Positions 43,236 to 52,485 of a DNA stretch of 64,000 nucleotides are shown here, piece after piece. The DNA is taken from NCBI GenBank assembly GCA_001603075.1, contig LVBB01000128.1:62001-126000 (forward strand), given 5' to 3'. The position numbers and the translations under genes are program-made. Numbering within the stretch: position 1 is the first letter of the stretch; each line of letters opens with the position of its first letter. Below the pieces are notes generated by a model that was not told the DNA's origin, ran no database searches, and saw only the letters and a program-made list of their open reading frames with translations. This DNA comes from Phycisphaerales bacterium Planc_01. Its GTDB lineage: Bacteria > Planctomycetota > Phycisphaerae > Sedimentisphaerales > Anaerobacaceae.

Positions 43236-44038
43236 CGGGCGGATCGCTGAGTCTCTCGCAGATCAGCGTACGGCGGAGCGGCCGTACCATCCTCTCGATC
43301 GACCATCTGACGATCCCGGCCGGGGCCTTCGTTGGGATCATCGGCACCAACGGCGCGGGAAAGACCACCCTGCTCAAGACCTGTGCCGGCCTGATCGCGC
43401 CGGCGCAGGGAAGCGTGCGGATCGACGACGTCAATCTCGGACGGCTGGGCCCGTGGGCCAGGTGCCGGCTCCGCAAGCGGATCGGCTACATTCCGCAATC
43501 CACCGAGTACAACGCTGAGCTGCCCTTCACCGTCCGCGAGGTGGTCGCGATGGGCCGGACCAGTCTGAAACCTCTATTGGTTCGCCTGGATCGCCAGGAC
43601 TACGCCGTCGTCGATCGTTGGATCGAGACGCTCGGGCTCGGCAACCGGCGCGACCAGACGTTTCGAAGTCTCTCCGGCGGAGAGCAGCAGAAGGTGCTCA
43701 TCGCGCGGGCCATGGCCCAGGAGCCCGAGATCCTGATGCTCGACGAGCCCTGCGCCAATCTCGATTTCAACTGGAAGCACCAGATCTCCGAGATCATCGA
43801 GCGGCTCTATCGCCAGACGAACGTCACCGTCCTGATGGTCTCGCATGAGACGGGTGTCCTGCCGCCGGCGTGCGAGCGGATCGTACTGTTTCGCGAGGGT
43901 CGGATTGTCGCCGACGGCACGCCCGACGCGGTGCTCTCGACCGAGGTGCTGCGCCGGGCTTACGACGGAGCGTTCCGGGTGGTGGTGGCCGAAGGGCGGC
44001 GCTACACCGTCAACGCCGAGCGCGAGGGCGACCGATGA
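43232..44038 (+). CDS. Metal ABC transporter ATP-binding protein (ZnuC-like)
   Basis: This is a 268-residue ABC ATPase. The Walker A GTNGAGKTT, the signature LSGGEQQK and the Walker B ILMLDEPCANLD are intact, with the switch His in LMVSHE. Similarity is to the metal-transport subfamily (ZnuC/MntB). It is translationally linked on both sides: ATGA overlaps with the binding-protein gene (43232-43235) and with the permease gene (44035-44038). Confidence 0.92.
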   Translation: MTGGSLSLSQISVRRSGRTILSIDHLTIPAGAFVGIIGTNGAGKTTLLKTCAGLIAPAQGSVRIDDVNLGRLGPWARCRLRKRIGYIPQSTEYNAELPFTVREVVAMGRTSLKPLLVRLDRQDYAVVDRWIETLGLGNRRDQTFRSLSGGEQQKVLIARAMAQEPEILMLDEPCANLDFNWKHQISEIIERLYRQTNVTVLMVSHETGVLPPACERIVLFREGRIVADGTPDAVLSTEVLRRAYDGAFRVVVAEGRRYTVNAEREGDR

Positions 44039-44868
44039 GCGTGCTTCTGGGCCAAGCCAGTCTTGCGATCGACCCGTTCTTCTATACGGTGATTGCCGCC
44101 GGGGCCATCGCCGGGGCCAGTTGCGGGCTGCTGGGCGCGTATATCGTCGCATTGCGGCTGCCATTCATCGGCGTGTTCATCTCGCACACCGCGATGGCGG
44201 GAACGATCTTTGCCTACCTCTTCGGCTTGAATCCGACGGTCGGGCCGGTGCTGGTCTCCACCATCGCCGCGATGAGCCTGGCCGGCATCCGTCCGGGACG
44301 CTCGCGACTCGACCCGAACGTGGCGCTGGGCATCCTGTTCTCGCTGATGCTGGGCCTGACGTTCCTCGGCATCGGCCTGACGCAGGACAGCCGCACCGAG
44401 ATCCTCGGTCTGCTCTGGGGCAGTATCCTGTTCGTACGCGGCGAGAGCGTCGTCGTCATCGGCGTGGCGGCCCTGGCCCTGGCGGCCTTCGCGATGCTGT
44501 TCAACAAGGAACTGAAGGTCCTGCTGTTCAGCCGGACCATCGCCTCGGCCACCGGCGTGCACGAGACCTTCGTCTACGCCCTGTTCCTCGGTCTGTGCGG
44601 GATCATCCTGGCGGTCAACCTGCCGCTCGTCGGAGGACTGATGATCTTCAGCCTCATCACCAACCCCGCGGCCGCCGCCTACCAGATCTGCCGGGGCCAC
44701 CGCGCCGTCGTCCTCGCATCCACCCTCTTCGGCGCCCTCAGCGCCGTCGGCGGCTTCATCGCCTCCTACTACCTCAACCTGCCCACCGGCGCCTGCATCG
44801 TCCTGGCCAGCGCCCTGGTCTTCGCCCTCGCCGCCGCCTGCCGCACCTTCGCCCGCCGAGCGGATTAG
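44035..44868 (+). CDS. Metal ABC transporter permease (ZnuB-like)
   Basis: This is a 277-residue membrane protein of the ABC-3 family with about 8 helices. Family blocks: GAIAGASCGLLGAYIVALRL, FISHTAMAGTIFAYLFGLNP and LPLVGGLMIFSLITNPAAAA. It completes the importer encoded by the two preceding genes. The ATG at 44035 overlaps the ATPase stop. An earlier in-frame start lies inside the ATPase gene and has no support. Confidence 0.9.
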   Translation: MSVLLGQASLAIDPFFYTVIAAGAIAGASCGLLGAYIVALRLPFIGVFISHTAMAGTIFAYLFGLNPTVGPVLVSTIAAMSLAGIRPGRSRLDPNVALGILFSLMLGLTFLGIGLTQDSRTEILGLLWGSILFVRGESVVVIGVAALALAAFAMLFNKELKVLLFSRTIASATGVHETFVYALFLGLCGIILAVNLPLVGGLMIFSLITNPAAAAYQICRGHRAVVLASTLFGALSAVGGFIASYYLNLPTGACIVLASALVFALAAACRTFARRAD

Positions 44869-44923
44869 CGACGCTGTCGCACCCGCTGGCAGGCTTCTTC
44901 GCCATCGTACGAGGGGAATTTGC

Positions 44924-44952
44924 TTGTGGAAATGGGCAAGATGGCGTAGAAT
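44924..44952 (+). promoter_or_regulatory. Promoter of the yifB-like gene
   Basis: TTGTGG (44924-44929), a 17-base spacer and TAGAAT (44947-44952), with a leader of about 30 bases to the ATG at 44989. Confidence 0.5.
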
Positions 44953-44988
44953 TGGTGCTTTCAGCGCGGAATTGACTGAAGGAAGCCG

Positions 44989-46518
44989 ATGCTGGCGAGG
45001 CTGCACAGTGTGACCCTTGAAGGGATCGAGGGCGTTCTTTGCGAGGTGGAGGTGGACGTCTCCCGCCGGAGTCTGGAAAAGCCGATCATCGTCGGCCTGC
45101 CCGACGCGGCGGTCAAGGAGAGCGCCGAGCGGGTCCGCAGCGCGATCGTCAACTGTGGCTACCGATACCCCAAGACCCAGTCCATCGTCAATCTGGCGCC
45201 GGCCGACGTCAAGAAGGCCGGCCCCGCCTTCGATCTGCCCATCGCCCTGGGTATGCTCATCGGCGAAGGGCTCCTGCCGGGACCGGTCATCCGCGACTGT
45301 GTCATCGTCGGCGAGCTGGCCCTGGACGGCCGGGTCCGTCCGGTCAACGGCGTGCTGAGCATGGCGATGACGGCGGCGGCCCATGGATTCGGCCGGATGA
45401 TCGTGCCCATCGAGAACGCACAGGAGGCCGGCGTGGTCCAGGAGATCGAAGTCTTCGGCGTCGGATCGCTCTCGCAGGCGGTCGGGTTCCTGTCCGAGCA
45501 ACTGCCCCTGGAGCCGACGGTCACCGACATCGACGCACTATTCGACGTCGCATCGCACTACGAGGTCGATTTCTCGGACGTCAAAGGGCAGGAAACCGTC
45601 AAGCGGGCGCTGACGGTCGCGGCGGCCGGGGCCCACAACATCATGATGATCGGCCCGCCCGGCGCGGGCAAGACCATGCTCTCACAGCGGCTGGCGACGA
45701 TCCTGCCGGCGTTGAGTCTGACCGAGAGCCTCGAAACGACCCGCATCTACTCGGCGGTCGGTCTGCTGAAGAAGGATCAGGCGCTGATGGCGACCCGCCC
45801 GGTCCGGACGCCGCACCACTCGGCCAGCGGTCCGGCCCTGATCGGCGGCGGCTCGTCGCCCCGCCCGGGCGAGCTGTCGCTGGCCCACTACGGCATCCTG
45901 TTTCTCGACGAATTCGTCGAGTTCCCCCGGCACGTGCTCGAAATGATCCGCCAGCCGCTGGAAGACGGTTTCGTGATCGTCTCGCGGGCCAAGCGGACGA
46001 TGCAGTTCCCGGCCCAGTTCATGCTGGTGGCGGCGATGAATCCGTGCCCGTGCGGCTATTTCGGCAGCACGCTGAGGTCCTGCAAGTGCACGCCGAGCCA
46101 GATCGTCAAGTACCTCGCCAAGGTTTCCGGACCTTTGGTCGATCGGATCGATATTCACATCGACGTGCCGGCCGTGGCGTTCGGCAAGCTCCGCTCCAAG
46201 GCCCGACAGATCGACTCGGACACGCTGCGGGCGCGGGTGATGGCTGCCCGCGAGCTCCAGAGCCGCCGGTTCGGCGACGGACGCACGATGACCAACGCCC
46301 GGATGAACCACAAGCAACTGGAGGCCTTCTGCCGGCTCGACGAGGCCAGTGAGATGCTGCTCAAGGCCGCCATGACCGAGCTGGGCCTCAGCGCCCGCGC
46401 CCACGACAAAATCTGCAAGGTCGCCCGGACCATCGCCGACCTCGACGGCGCAACCGAGATTCGGGCCGAACACGTCAGCGAGGCCATCAGTTATCGGAAG
46501 CTCGACCGGAAGCTCTGA
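44989..46518 (+). CDS. YifB/ComM-family magnesium-chelatase-like AAA+ ATPase
   Basis: This is a 509-residue protein of the YifB/ComM family, a hexameric helicase that extends branch migration during natural transformation in studied bacteria. The N-terminal Lon-like domain (about 1-170) has GLPDAAVKESAERVRSAI. The AAA+ core has Walker A GPPGAGKT, Walker B ILFLDEFVEF and the zinc-like AMNPCPCGYFGS segment. A C-terminal Mg-chelatase helical domain follows (ARAHDKICKVARTIADLDG). Length and motifs are complete. AAGGAAG precedes the ATG. Confidence 0.95.
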   Translation: MLARLHSVTLEGIEGVLCEVEVDVSRRSLEKPIIVGLPDAAVKESAERVRSAIVNCGYRYPKTQSIVNLAPADVKKAGPAFDLPIALGMLIGEGLLPGPVIRDCVIVGELALDGRVRPVNGVLSMAMTAAAHGFGRMIVPIENAQEAGVVQEIEVFGVGSLSQAVGFLSEQLPLEPTVTDIDALFDVASHYEVDFSDVKGQETVKRALTVAAAGAHNIMMIGPPGAGKTMLSQRLATILPALSLTESLETTRIYSAVGLLKKDQALMATRPVRTPHHSASGPALIGGGSSPRPGELSLAHYGILFLDEFVEFPRHVLEMIRQPLEDGFVIVSRAKRTMQFPAQFMLVAAMNPCPCGYFGSTLRSCKCTPSQIVKYLAKVSGPLVDRIDIHIDVPAVAFGKLRSKARQIDSDTLRARVMAARELQSRRFGDGRTMTNARMNHKQLEAFCRLDEASEMLLKAAMTELGLSARAHDKICKVARTIADLDGATEIRAEHVSEAISYRKLDRKL

Positions 46519-46772
46519 CCGTCCTGCCGGTTGTCCTTTGAAGGGAGGATCTCCGATGGCGAGTTGACGCATCGAGAGGAAGCGATCCTCGACCATCGGA
46601 AATTCCCGCCCGCCGGCAGGCGCCGGCGCGACTTCATCCTGTGGGCCGGGCCCTTTTATGGGTCGCCCCGACAAGCTTGCCGAATGGCCGAGTTTTTTGT
46701 TAATGCCCTCCATTTCCACGCCGATAATACGGCTGAGTACCCAAAGCACCGTAACACGAAAGGAGAGCAACC

Positions 46773-47108
46773 ATGGGGATTCAGAATTGGTCGGAGGACA
46801 TCATTCTCGTCGATCTGCCTCAGGAGCCTGAGCTGGGCGACGAACTGAAGACGGTTACCGAAGTGGTCCGCGATCGTGGCGACTGTGAAGTGGTCATCGA
46901 TTTCTCGGACGTCGATATCATCACCTCTTCGAGTCTGTCGAAACTCCTGAAGCTGCGCAAGCTGGTCGGCGACTGCGGCCACCGGCTGGTGTTCTGCAGC
47001 GTGGCCCCGGCGACGAAGGGCATTTTCACGATCACAGGGCTTGACGGCATCTTCGAAATGGTGGACGATAAGTTCGTGGCGTTGGCCAGCCTGCAAATGG
47101 TGGGATAG
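46773..47108 (+). CDS. STAS-domain protein (anti-anti-sigma factor-like)
   Basis: This is a 111-residue STAS domain. CEVVIDFSDVDIITSSSLSK places a Ser at the position that is phosphorylated by anti-sigma kinases in SpoIIAA/RsbV, followed by LLKLRKLVGDCGHRLVFCSV. It probably takes part in a partner-switching pathway, but no RsbW-type kinase is next to it. AAAGGAGA lies before the ATG. It is a single gene flanked by 254- and 220-base gaps without other genes. The 3' gap holds a CCTGCGAT/ATCGCAGG palindrome at 47165-47181. Confidence 0.88.
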   Translation: MGIQNWSEDIILVDLPQEPELGDELKTVTEVVRDRGDCEVVIDFSDVDIITSSSLSKLLKLRKLVGDCGHRLVFCSVAPATKGIFTITGLDGIFEMVDDKFVALASLQMVG

Positions 47109-47328
47109 CCGCCGTTCGAGTGACCGCTGAGCCATAGGGGGGCGGCAGGCGGCGCAGGTCGTCGCCTGCGATCATCGCAGGAAGCTGATGTGATGGGTTT
47201 GCTGCCCTGTGGAGCGGGTCACGAAGGCCGTTCGCGTGAGCGGTATTCGTCATCTGCTCGCAGGATGCTCATAGAAGGGCGATTGGGTCCGCCGTCGCGT
47301 CGCGCGAGCCGGCGGGCCGATCCCGCAT

Positions 47329-48039
47329 ATGGACAAAGACGTTCTGCAACAGATTGAGCGAATTCTCGGATACGAGTTCGCCAACAAGGCCCTTGTCGAA
47401 CGGGCCTTCACGCACTCTTCGGCCGTCGACAACCGGCTCGACAGCAATGAACGACTGGAGTTTCTCGGAGACGCCATTCTCTCGACCGTGATCTGCGAGA
47501 CGCTGTTCGAGACCTATACCCACTACGCCGAGGGCGAGCTGACGAAGATGAAGAGCATGCTCGTCTCGCGCGGCACATGCGCGCGCGTCGTGCGCCACCT
47601 GGGACTGCTCGCGTTCCTGACCGTCGGCAAGGGGATGACCTCGAACAAATCGCTGCCCATGTCGCTGGCGGCCGGCTTGTTGGAGGCGGTCATTGCGGCC
47701 GTCTACATCGACGGCGGGTTCGACGCGGCCAAGGAGTTCATCGTTCGCAACTTCATGAGTCTGATCGAGAAGGTGGATTCGGAAGAGGCCCACGGCAACT
47801 ACAAGAGCCTCCTGCAGCAGTGCGCCCAGGAGCAGTTCGGGGCCGCCCCGCTCTACATTCTGCTCGACGAGAAGGGGCCCGATCACAACAAGTGCTTCGA
47901 GTCCGAGGTGGTGATCGACCAGCATCACTTCCCCAGTGCCTGGGGGGCGAACAAGAAGGAAGCCGAGCAGAAGGCCGCGTACAACGCACTGGTCGAGATG
48001 GGCGTGCTCCAGCGGTCCGCCGAACAGGTCGGCGGCTAA
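47329..48039 (+). CDS. rnc: Ribonuclease III
   Basis: This is a 236-residue double-strand-specific RNase. The signature NERLEFLGDAIL (about 41-52) and the second acidic site in AGLLEAVIAAVYID are present, followed by a C-terminal double-stranded RNA-binding domain (about 155-228; NYKSLLQQ ... GANKKEAEQKAAYNALVEMG). It processes rRNA and other structured RNAs. The stop TAA (48037-48039) overlaps the opposite-strand stop TAG (48036-48038) of the convergent gene, so both end within the same four bases CTAA. Confidence 0.95.
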   Translation: MDKDVLQQIERILGYEFANKALVERAFTHSSAVDNRLDSNERLEFLGDAILSTVICETLFETYTHYAEGELTKMKSMLVSRGTCARVVRHLGLLAFLTVGKGMTSNKSLPMSLAAGLLEAVIAAVYIDGGFDAAKEFIVRNFMSLIEKVDSEEAHGNYKSLLQQCAQEQFGAAPLYILLDEKGPDHNKCFESEVVIDQHHFPSAWGANKKEAEQKAAYNALVEMGVLQRSAEQVGG

Positions 48040-48320
48040 AACGCGGACCCGCCGGCCATGGCGGGAAGCTGCTCGGTGACGATCCACGCCACGCCGTAAA
48101 GGACCAGCGCCGCGACCGCAATGAACACCAGGATCGATCCGATCAGCAGCGCCGTTTCCCTGGCGAACGCCCGGGCCCGGATCTGACCGACCTTCGTCGC
48201 CTTGTAAACGATGGCGATGGCCACGACCAACGGCAGCAGCCAGAGCATCGATGCCGCGTTGGTGTCGATCCGCATCGGGGTTGTGAAGCCGGCCAGCAGG
48301 GTGCAAGTCAGAGGATTCAT
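48036..48320 (-). CDS. Small membrane protein
   Basis: This is a 94-residue protein with an N-terminal hydrophobic stretch, then two clear membrane helices (AASMLWLLPLVVAIAIVYKA and LLIGSILVFIAVAALVLYGV). No family recognised. It starts 1 base after the stop of the DUF6677-like gene and ends inside the rnc stop. Third gene of the chaperone operon. Confidence 0.65.
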   Translation of the reverse strand: MNPLTCTLLAGFTTPMRIDTNAASMLWLLPLVVAIAIVYKATKVGQIRARAFARETALLIGSILVFIAVAALVLYGVAWIVTEQLPAMAGGSAF

Positions 48321-48321
48321 C

Positions 48322-48723
48322 TCACGCACGCGCCTCGTCAAGGCCTCGCAGATGCGCCGTGTAGACCGCATTCACGATGCACAGTAGGTTCAGCAGTCCG
48401 GCGATGCTCGTGTAGATCTGGCCGATCTCGCCGGCCCGTCCGTAAACGGGGAAGTGCCCCGATGTGCTGATCTGGCCCAGGAAGAAGACGATCGGCGAGT
48501 TCATCAACTGTGCCACGTACCAGGGCTTGGCGCTCACCGGGTCGATCGCCCCGATCGAGCCGATGTACAGACCGACCACGAACGTCAGGATCACGGTCAC
48601 GAAGATCACGACCGCACGTTTTCTCTCGTTCAGCAGGAAATGCCCGCCGCCGGGGACGACCCATGCCAGCAGGCCGACGATCCCGAGAAAGAGCGTGTCG
48701 TTGTCCTTTCCTGTTCGGGCCAT
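48322..48723 (-). CDS. DUF6677-like membrane protein
   Basis: This is a 133-residue protein with about four hydrophobic segments. FLGIVGLLAWVVPGGGHFLL followed by NERKRAVVIF is the typical opening of a small planctomycete membrane family I know as DUF6677. A conserved cytoplasmic NERKR and a central ISTSGHFPVYGRAGEIGQIY can be seen. Function unknown. The ATG shares one base with the stop of the preceding PpiD-like gene, so the genes are translated together. Confidence 0.65.
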   Translation of the reverse strand: MARTGKDNDTLFLGIVGLLAWVVPGGGHFLLNERKRAVVIFVTVILTFVVGLYIGSIGAIDPVSAKPWYVAQLMNSPIVFFLGQISTSGHFPVYGRAGEIGQIYTSIAGLLNLLCIVNAVYTAHLRGLDEARA

Positions 48724-50942
48724 CACACCGGATCCTCCGGAAGCTCTCGGGGCCCCATGTCCACCACGGGTGTGATCTGCTCGGCAAACCGGAAGCCCAT
48801 CCGCTTGAGGATGTTGTCCGGATCGAGGTGGACGGCGGCCATCGACTGAGACTCGGCATGCTCCTCGCGACTGAGCAGCATGGGTCGAATGCTCTCGAAT
48901 TGCGGCTGGGTCAGTCGCTGGATCGAGAGGTTTCGCAGACAGTAATAACTCTGGTCCGGCTTGAATTCCACAAGCAGCGGAACCTCGGTCACTTCGTCCT
49001 TGTCCGGTCCGATCAGCGCGCTGAGCTGATCCATGAAGCGGCGTTCGACCCGTAGCCGACGCAGGTACTGAGACGCCGCGGGATTGGCGGCCGCCTGCGT
49101 GGCGATCACCTGCAACTGCTCGGCCGAGATCCGTCGCAGACCCGTGAGGTATTGGATCTCGAAGACGTTCGGATCGTTCGGGTCGTCCTTGGCCTGCTCG
49201 CCGTACAGCTCGTTGTACTTCGCTACCGCCGTGTCCCAGCCCTCCTGCGCCGCCAGGGCGACGAACTCCTGGGCTCGCGTCCTGGTCGTATCCCACGCCG
49301 CCAGAATCCGCAGGTCCTCGATCACCTTCTCGCGGACGGAGTACACGCTGTCCTCGGCCTGCGCGTCGCCGACGCGAAGGGCCCTCGTGCTGTAGCTGAC
49401 GTCGAGACTTGCCGGCGGGGCCGTGGGCTCGACGGCGACGATGCGGACCAGGGCCATGATCTGGTCGGACGCATTCGGACGGCTCATGCCCGAAAGGTCG
49501 CGAACCGGGCCGATGCTCCGGAACATCTGGACGTCGGGGACCGACATCAGGGTCACGGCGCGCTCGCCGAACTGCTCGATGGAGAACAGCAACTGGCTCA
49601 GGCGGATCGGGATCTGGCCGTAGCCCGTCAGGAACAGCCGGCCCAGGTACTTGTCGCTCTGAAGGTCCATGGCGCTGAGCTGCCCGGTTCGCCCGCTGTA
49701 GAGCGGCACGCCGTGCTTGATGCCCACGTCCTGAGCGATCTTCTGGTAGTCGCCCGCCGCGCTTTTCATTTCTTCATCGGAAGGCTTCTGCTCCCGGGCC
49801 CGCAAGGACACCAGACGCGCGTCCGCCTCGTTCCGGGCGTCGATCAGGACCTGCTCGGCACGCGTCGCGATGCGCTGCTGCGTCAACTGCTCGCGAATCT
49901 CGCCGGTGACCTCGGAGAAGTCCTTCAGTCGATCGACGAGCGGCGAGTTCGGATCGCCCGGATCGGCGGCGACCTGCTCGGTGAAGAGCCGGTTGCGGTT
50001 GTCGCGATAGAACGTCTCCATCTCCTCATGGGTCGGCGCCGCCACGGTGGACGAGACGTCCGCCAGTTTGACGGCGATATACTCGAGTTGCAGCCGATCC
50101 GGCAGCCTGTACCCAAAGCCGTAGGGATTGCTTCCGTCGGGATCGCCGGGGAAGACCGCCTTGTAGCGGTCGAACTGCTGGAGGAGTTCGGCCGGCGAGG
50201 GCGTCGCGCCCTTGTCGGCGAAGTAGGAGGCCCGCATCTGCACGGCCTCGGTGTTCATCGATTCGTTCTCGAAGCTGGCCAGGTGGCGGACCTGCGAGCC
50301 GGTAACCGCCTGGATCGAGCAGATGGTCTCGGTGTACTGGAGCACCGCCAGCACCTTGCCGTACATCGCCAGAATCTCATTCTCGGCGATGCCGTACCGA
50401 CCGACCATGTTCTGCATCACCTTCGCGTACGTCTGGCCGCCAAACAACTGCGGGATCACCTGGGCGAGCAGCCGGCCGACGTCTTCGCTGCTGACGTGCA
50501 TGCCTGCCAGAGCCGCTTCCTCCCGCAGCAGGATCCAGTAGATGTCCGTTGGAACGGTCTTGGCGTAGATTTGCTGAAGCTGCTTGTCGCCGACGCGATA
50601 GCGGTTCCGTTGGATGAGCTGTCGGGCGTAGTCGATCACCTCGGCCGAGGCACGCTCCTGCGAGAACAGCACCTCGCTGAGCAGCAGTCCGAGCAGGTCT
50701 CGCGATTGCAGGACCTGGGCGGCGCCGAGCATCTGAAGGATCTCCAGTTCCTGGCGGGCCTGTTCCCGGTCATAGTGGTTGATCTTGTGCTTGCCGTAGT
50801 ACGCCACCGCCTTGTCCCGACCGCCGTGGCCCTGGAAGAGATAACTGATCGACGAGCCGCCGATGAATCCGACCATGAGCACGATGACCACGACCGCCAT
50901 GACCTTCTTGTTGTTCTTCCTGAACCATTTGACTAAGTTCAT
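48723..50942 (-). CDS. Membrane-anchored SurA/PpiD-like periplasmic chaperone
   Basis: This is a 739-residue protein with one N-terminal membrane helix (about 14-35, preceded by the basic stretch VKWFRKNNKK) and a large helical periplasmic part of the PpiD/SurA N-terminal type (REQARQELEILQMLGAAQVL, LLSEVLFSQERASAEVIDYA). A central segment (EEMETFYRDNRNRLF) continues the chaperone-like pattern. A canonical parvulin active site is not obvious to me, so isomerase activity is uncertain. It likely helps fold or deliver exported proteins. GGAG lies before the ATG. It heads a three-gene operon with two small membrane proteins. Confidence 0.78.
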   Translation of the reverse strand: MNLVKWFRKNNKKVMAVVVIVLMVGFIGGSSISYLFQGHGGRDKAVAYYGKHKINHYDREQARQELEILQMLGAAQVLQSRDLLGLLLSEVLFSQERASAEVIDYARQLIQRNRYRVGDKQLQQIYAKTVPTDIYWILLREEAALAGMHVSSEDVGRLLAQVIPQLFGGQTYAKVMQNMVGRYGIAENEILAMYGKVLAVLQYTETICSIQAVTGSQVRHLASFENESMNTEAVQMRASYFADKGATPSPAELLQQFDRYKAVFPGDPDGSNPYGFGYRLPDRLQLEYIAVKLADVSSTVAAPTHEEMETFYRDNRNRLFTEQVAADPGDPNSPLVDRLKDFSEVTGEIREQLTQQRIATRAEQVLIDARNEADARLVSLRAREQKPSDEEMKSAAGDYQKIAQDVGIKHGVPLYSGRTGQLSAMDLQSDKYLGRLFLTGYGQIPIRLSQLLFSIEQFGERAVTLMSVPDVQMFRSIGPVRDLSGMSRPNASDQIMALVRIVAVEPTAPPASLDVSYSTRALRVGDAQAEDSVYSVREKVIEDLRILAAWDTTRTRAQEFVALAAQEGWDTAVAKYNELYGEQAKDDPNDPNVFEIQYLTGLRRISAEQLQVIATQAAANPAASQYLRRLRVERRFMDQLSALIGPDKDEVTEVPLLVEFKPDQSYYCLRNLSIQRLTQPQFESIRPMLLSREEHAESQSMAAVHLDPDNILKRMGFRFAEQITPVVDMGPRELPEDPV

Positions 50943-51003
50943 ATTCCAACTCCGGGTTTAGGGACGCACGCGTCTGGTATCCATCGAAACACAAAGGGCT
51001 TAA

Positions 51004-51032
51004 AGATACGACAACCGCCTGCCCAATGCAAG
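51004..51032 (-). promoter_or_regulatory. Promoter of the PpiD-like operon
   Basis: On the minus strand TTGCAT (51032-51027), a 17-base spacer and TATCTT (51009-51004), with a leader of about 55 bases. Confidence 0.4.
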
Positions 51033-51102
51033 AAAAATGTGCGTCGGGTTCCGGAACTGCCGGAGGTGATGGGTCCTGAACGTGGCAATCGCAGCGCGCC
51101 GG

Positions 51103-51131
51103 TTGCGTCCGCCGACGGATCGACGTACCAT
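51103..51131 (+). promoter_or_regulatory. hemL promoter, near-leaderless type
   Basis: TTGCGT (51103-51108), a 17-base spacer and TACCAT (51126-51131), with 9 bases to the ATG at 51141. At most two or three bases would precede the start codon. Confidence 0.45.
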
Positions 51132-51140
51132 AGCGGCCTT

Positions 51141-52448
51141 ATGACGGACAGACATGACGGACATGTACGATCGCGAGCGGCCTATGAGGCGGCGTGCCGG
51201 CGCCTTCCCGGCGGGGTCAACTCGCCGGTGCGCGCTTACGGCGGCATGGATATCGGACCGGTCTTCATCGCCTCGGCCCGCGGCGCGAAGGTCGTCGACC
51301 TCGACGGCCGCGAGTATATCGACTACGTCGGCTCCTGGGGCCCGATGATCCTGGGCCACGCCCATCCCGAGGTGATCGCGGCGATTCACGCCGCGGTGGA
51401 CAGGGGAACGTCGTTCGGCGCGCCCACCCTGGCCGAGACGGCGCTGGCCGAGCGGATCGTCCGCGCGATGGCCTCCATCGAGCTGGTCCGTCTGGTCAGC
51501 AGCGGGACCGAGGCGGTGATGAGCGCGGTGCGTCTGGCGCGTGCGTTCACCGGGCGGGAGATGATCGTCAAGATGGCGGGCTGCTACCACGGCCACAGCG
51601 ACTCGTTCCTGGTCGCGGCCGGTTCCGGCGTGGCCGAGCAGGGCACCGCCTCCTGTCCGGGCGTCCCGCAGGCCCTGGCGCAGTTGACGGTGGTGGCGCC
51701 CTACAACGACGCCGAGGCGGTCCGGGCCGCCTTCGAGCGGCACAAGGGGCGCATCGCGGCTGTCCTGGTCGAGCCGGTGGCGGCGAATATGGGCGTGGTT
51801 CCGCCGGCGGCGGGCTATCTGGAGAGACTGCGGCGGCTCTGCGACGAGCACGGCGCGCTGCTGATCTTCGATGAGGTGATTTCGGGCTTTCGCGTGGCGT
51901 TCGGCGGCGCCCAGCAGCGTTACGGCGTCGATGCGGACCTGACGTGCCTGGGCAAGATCATCGGCGGGGGGCTTCCGCTGGCGGCCTTCGGCGGCCGGGC
52001 GGCCATCATGGAGCAACTGGCCCCGATCGGGCAGGTCTACCAGGCCGGCACGCTCAGCGGCAATCCCATCGCCACCGCCGCGGCGGTCGCGACGCTGGAT
52101 CTGCTGGCCCGACCCGGCTGTTACGACCGGCTGGAGGCTCTGGGGGCGGCCCTGGAGGCCGGACTGGCCGACGCCGCGGCCCGGGCTGGGGTGCCCCTGA
52201 CCATCAACCGGGTCGGGTCGATCCTCAGCGGGTTCTTCTGCGACCGGCCCGTGCGCCACTTCGCCGACGTGCAGGCGACGGACGTTGCCCGATTCAAACG
52301 GTTCTTCGCGGGAATGCTCGAACGCGGCGTGTATCTTGCCCCCAGCGCCTACGAGGCCATGTTCGTTTCACTGGCCCATACCGAGGCGGACATCGAGCGG
52401 ACGATCGACGCGGCCCGCCAGGCGCTTCAGGCCGCCGCCCGCCCATAG
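51141..52448 (+). CDS. hemL: Glutamate-1-semialdehyde 2,1-aminomutase
   Basis: This is a 435-residue PLP enzyme of the C5 heme pathway, converting glutamate-1-semialdehyde to 5-aminolevulinate in the cytoplasm. Family landmarks: LPGGVNSPVRAYGGMDIGPV, MILGHAHPEV, SSGTEAVMSAVRLARA, GCYHGHSD, IFDEVISGFR and the PLP Lys in CLGKIIGGGLPLAAFGG. Length is typical. The ATG at 51141 fits the family start and the near-leaderless promoter. It is divergent from the PpiD-like operon and convergent with the V-ATPase operon end. No other heme gene is adjacent. Confidence 0.95.
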   Translation: MTDRHDGHVRSRAAYEAACRRLPGGVNSPVRAYGGMDIGPVFIASARGAKVVDLDGREYIDYVGSWGPMILGHAHPEVIAAIHAAVDRGTSFGAPTLAETALAERIVRAMASIELVRLVSSGTEAVMSAVRLARAFTGREMIVKMAGCYHGHSDSFLVAAGSGVAEQGTASCPGVPQALAQLTVVAPYNDAEAVRAAFERHKGRIAAVLVEPVAANMGVVPPAAGYLERLRRLCDEHGALLIFDEVISGFRVAFGGAQQRYGVDADLTCLGKIIGGGLPLAAFGGRAAIMEQLAPIGQVYQAGTLSGNPIATAAAVATLDLLARPGCYDRLEALGAALEAGLADAAARAGVPLTINRVGSILSGFFCDRPVRHFADVQATDVARFKRFFAGMLERGVYLAPSAYEAMFVSLAHTEADIERTIDAARQALQAAARP

Positions 52449-52485
52449 CCCGCTGGTTGCCGCGGGCCGGCCCGACGCATCGGCG

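Noticed and set aside
47165-47181. Perfect palindrome CCTGCGAT-C-ATCGCAGG after the STAS gene as terminator
   Set aside because: No T-tract follows and the loop is too tight; noted only as a palindrome of unknown role.
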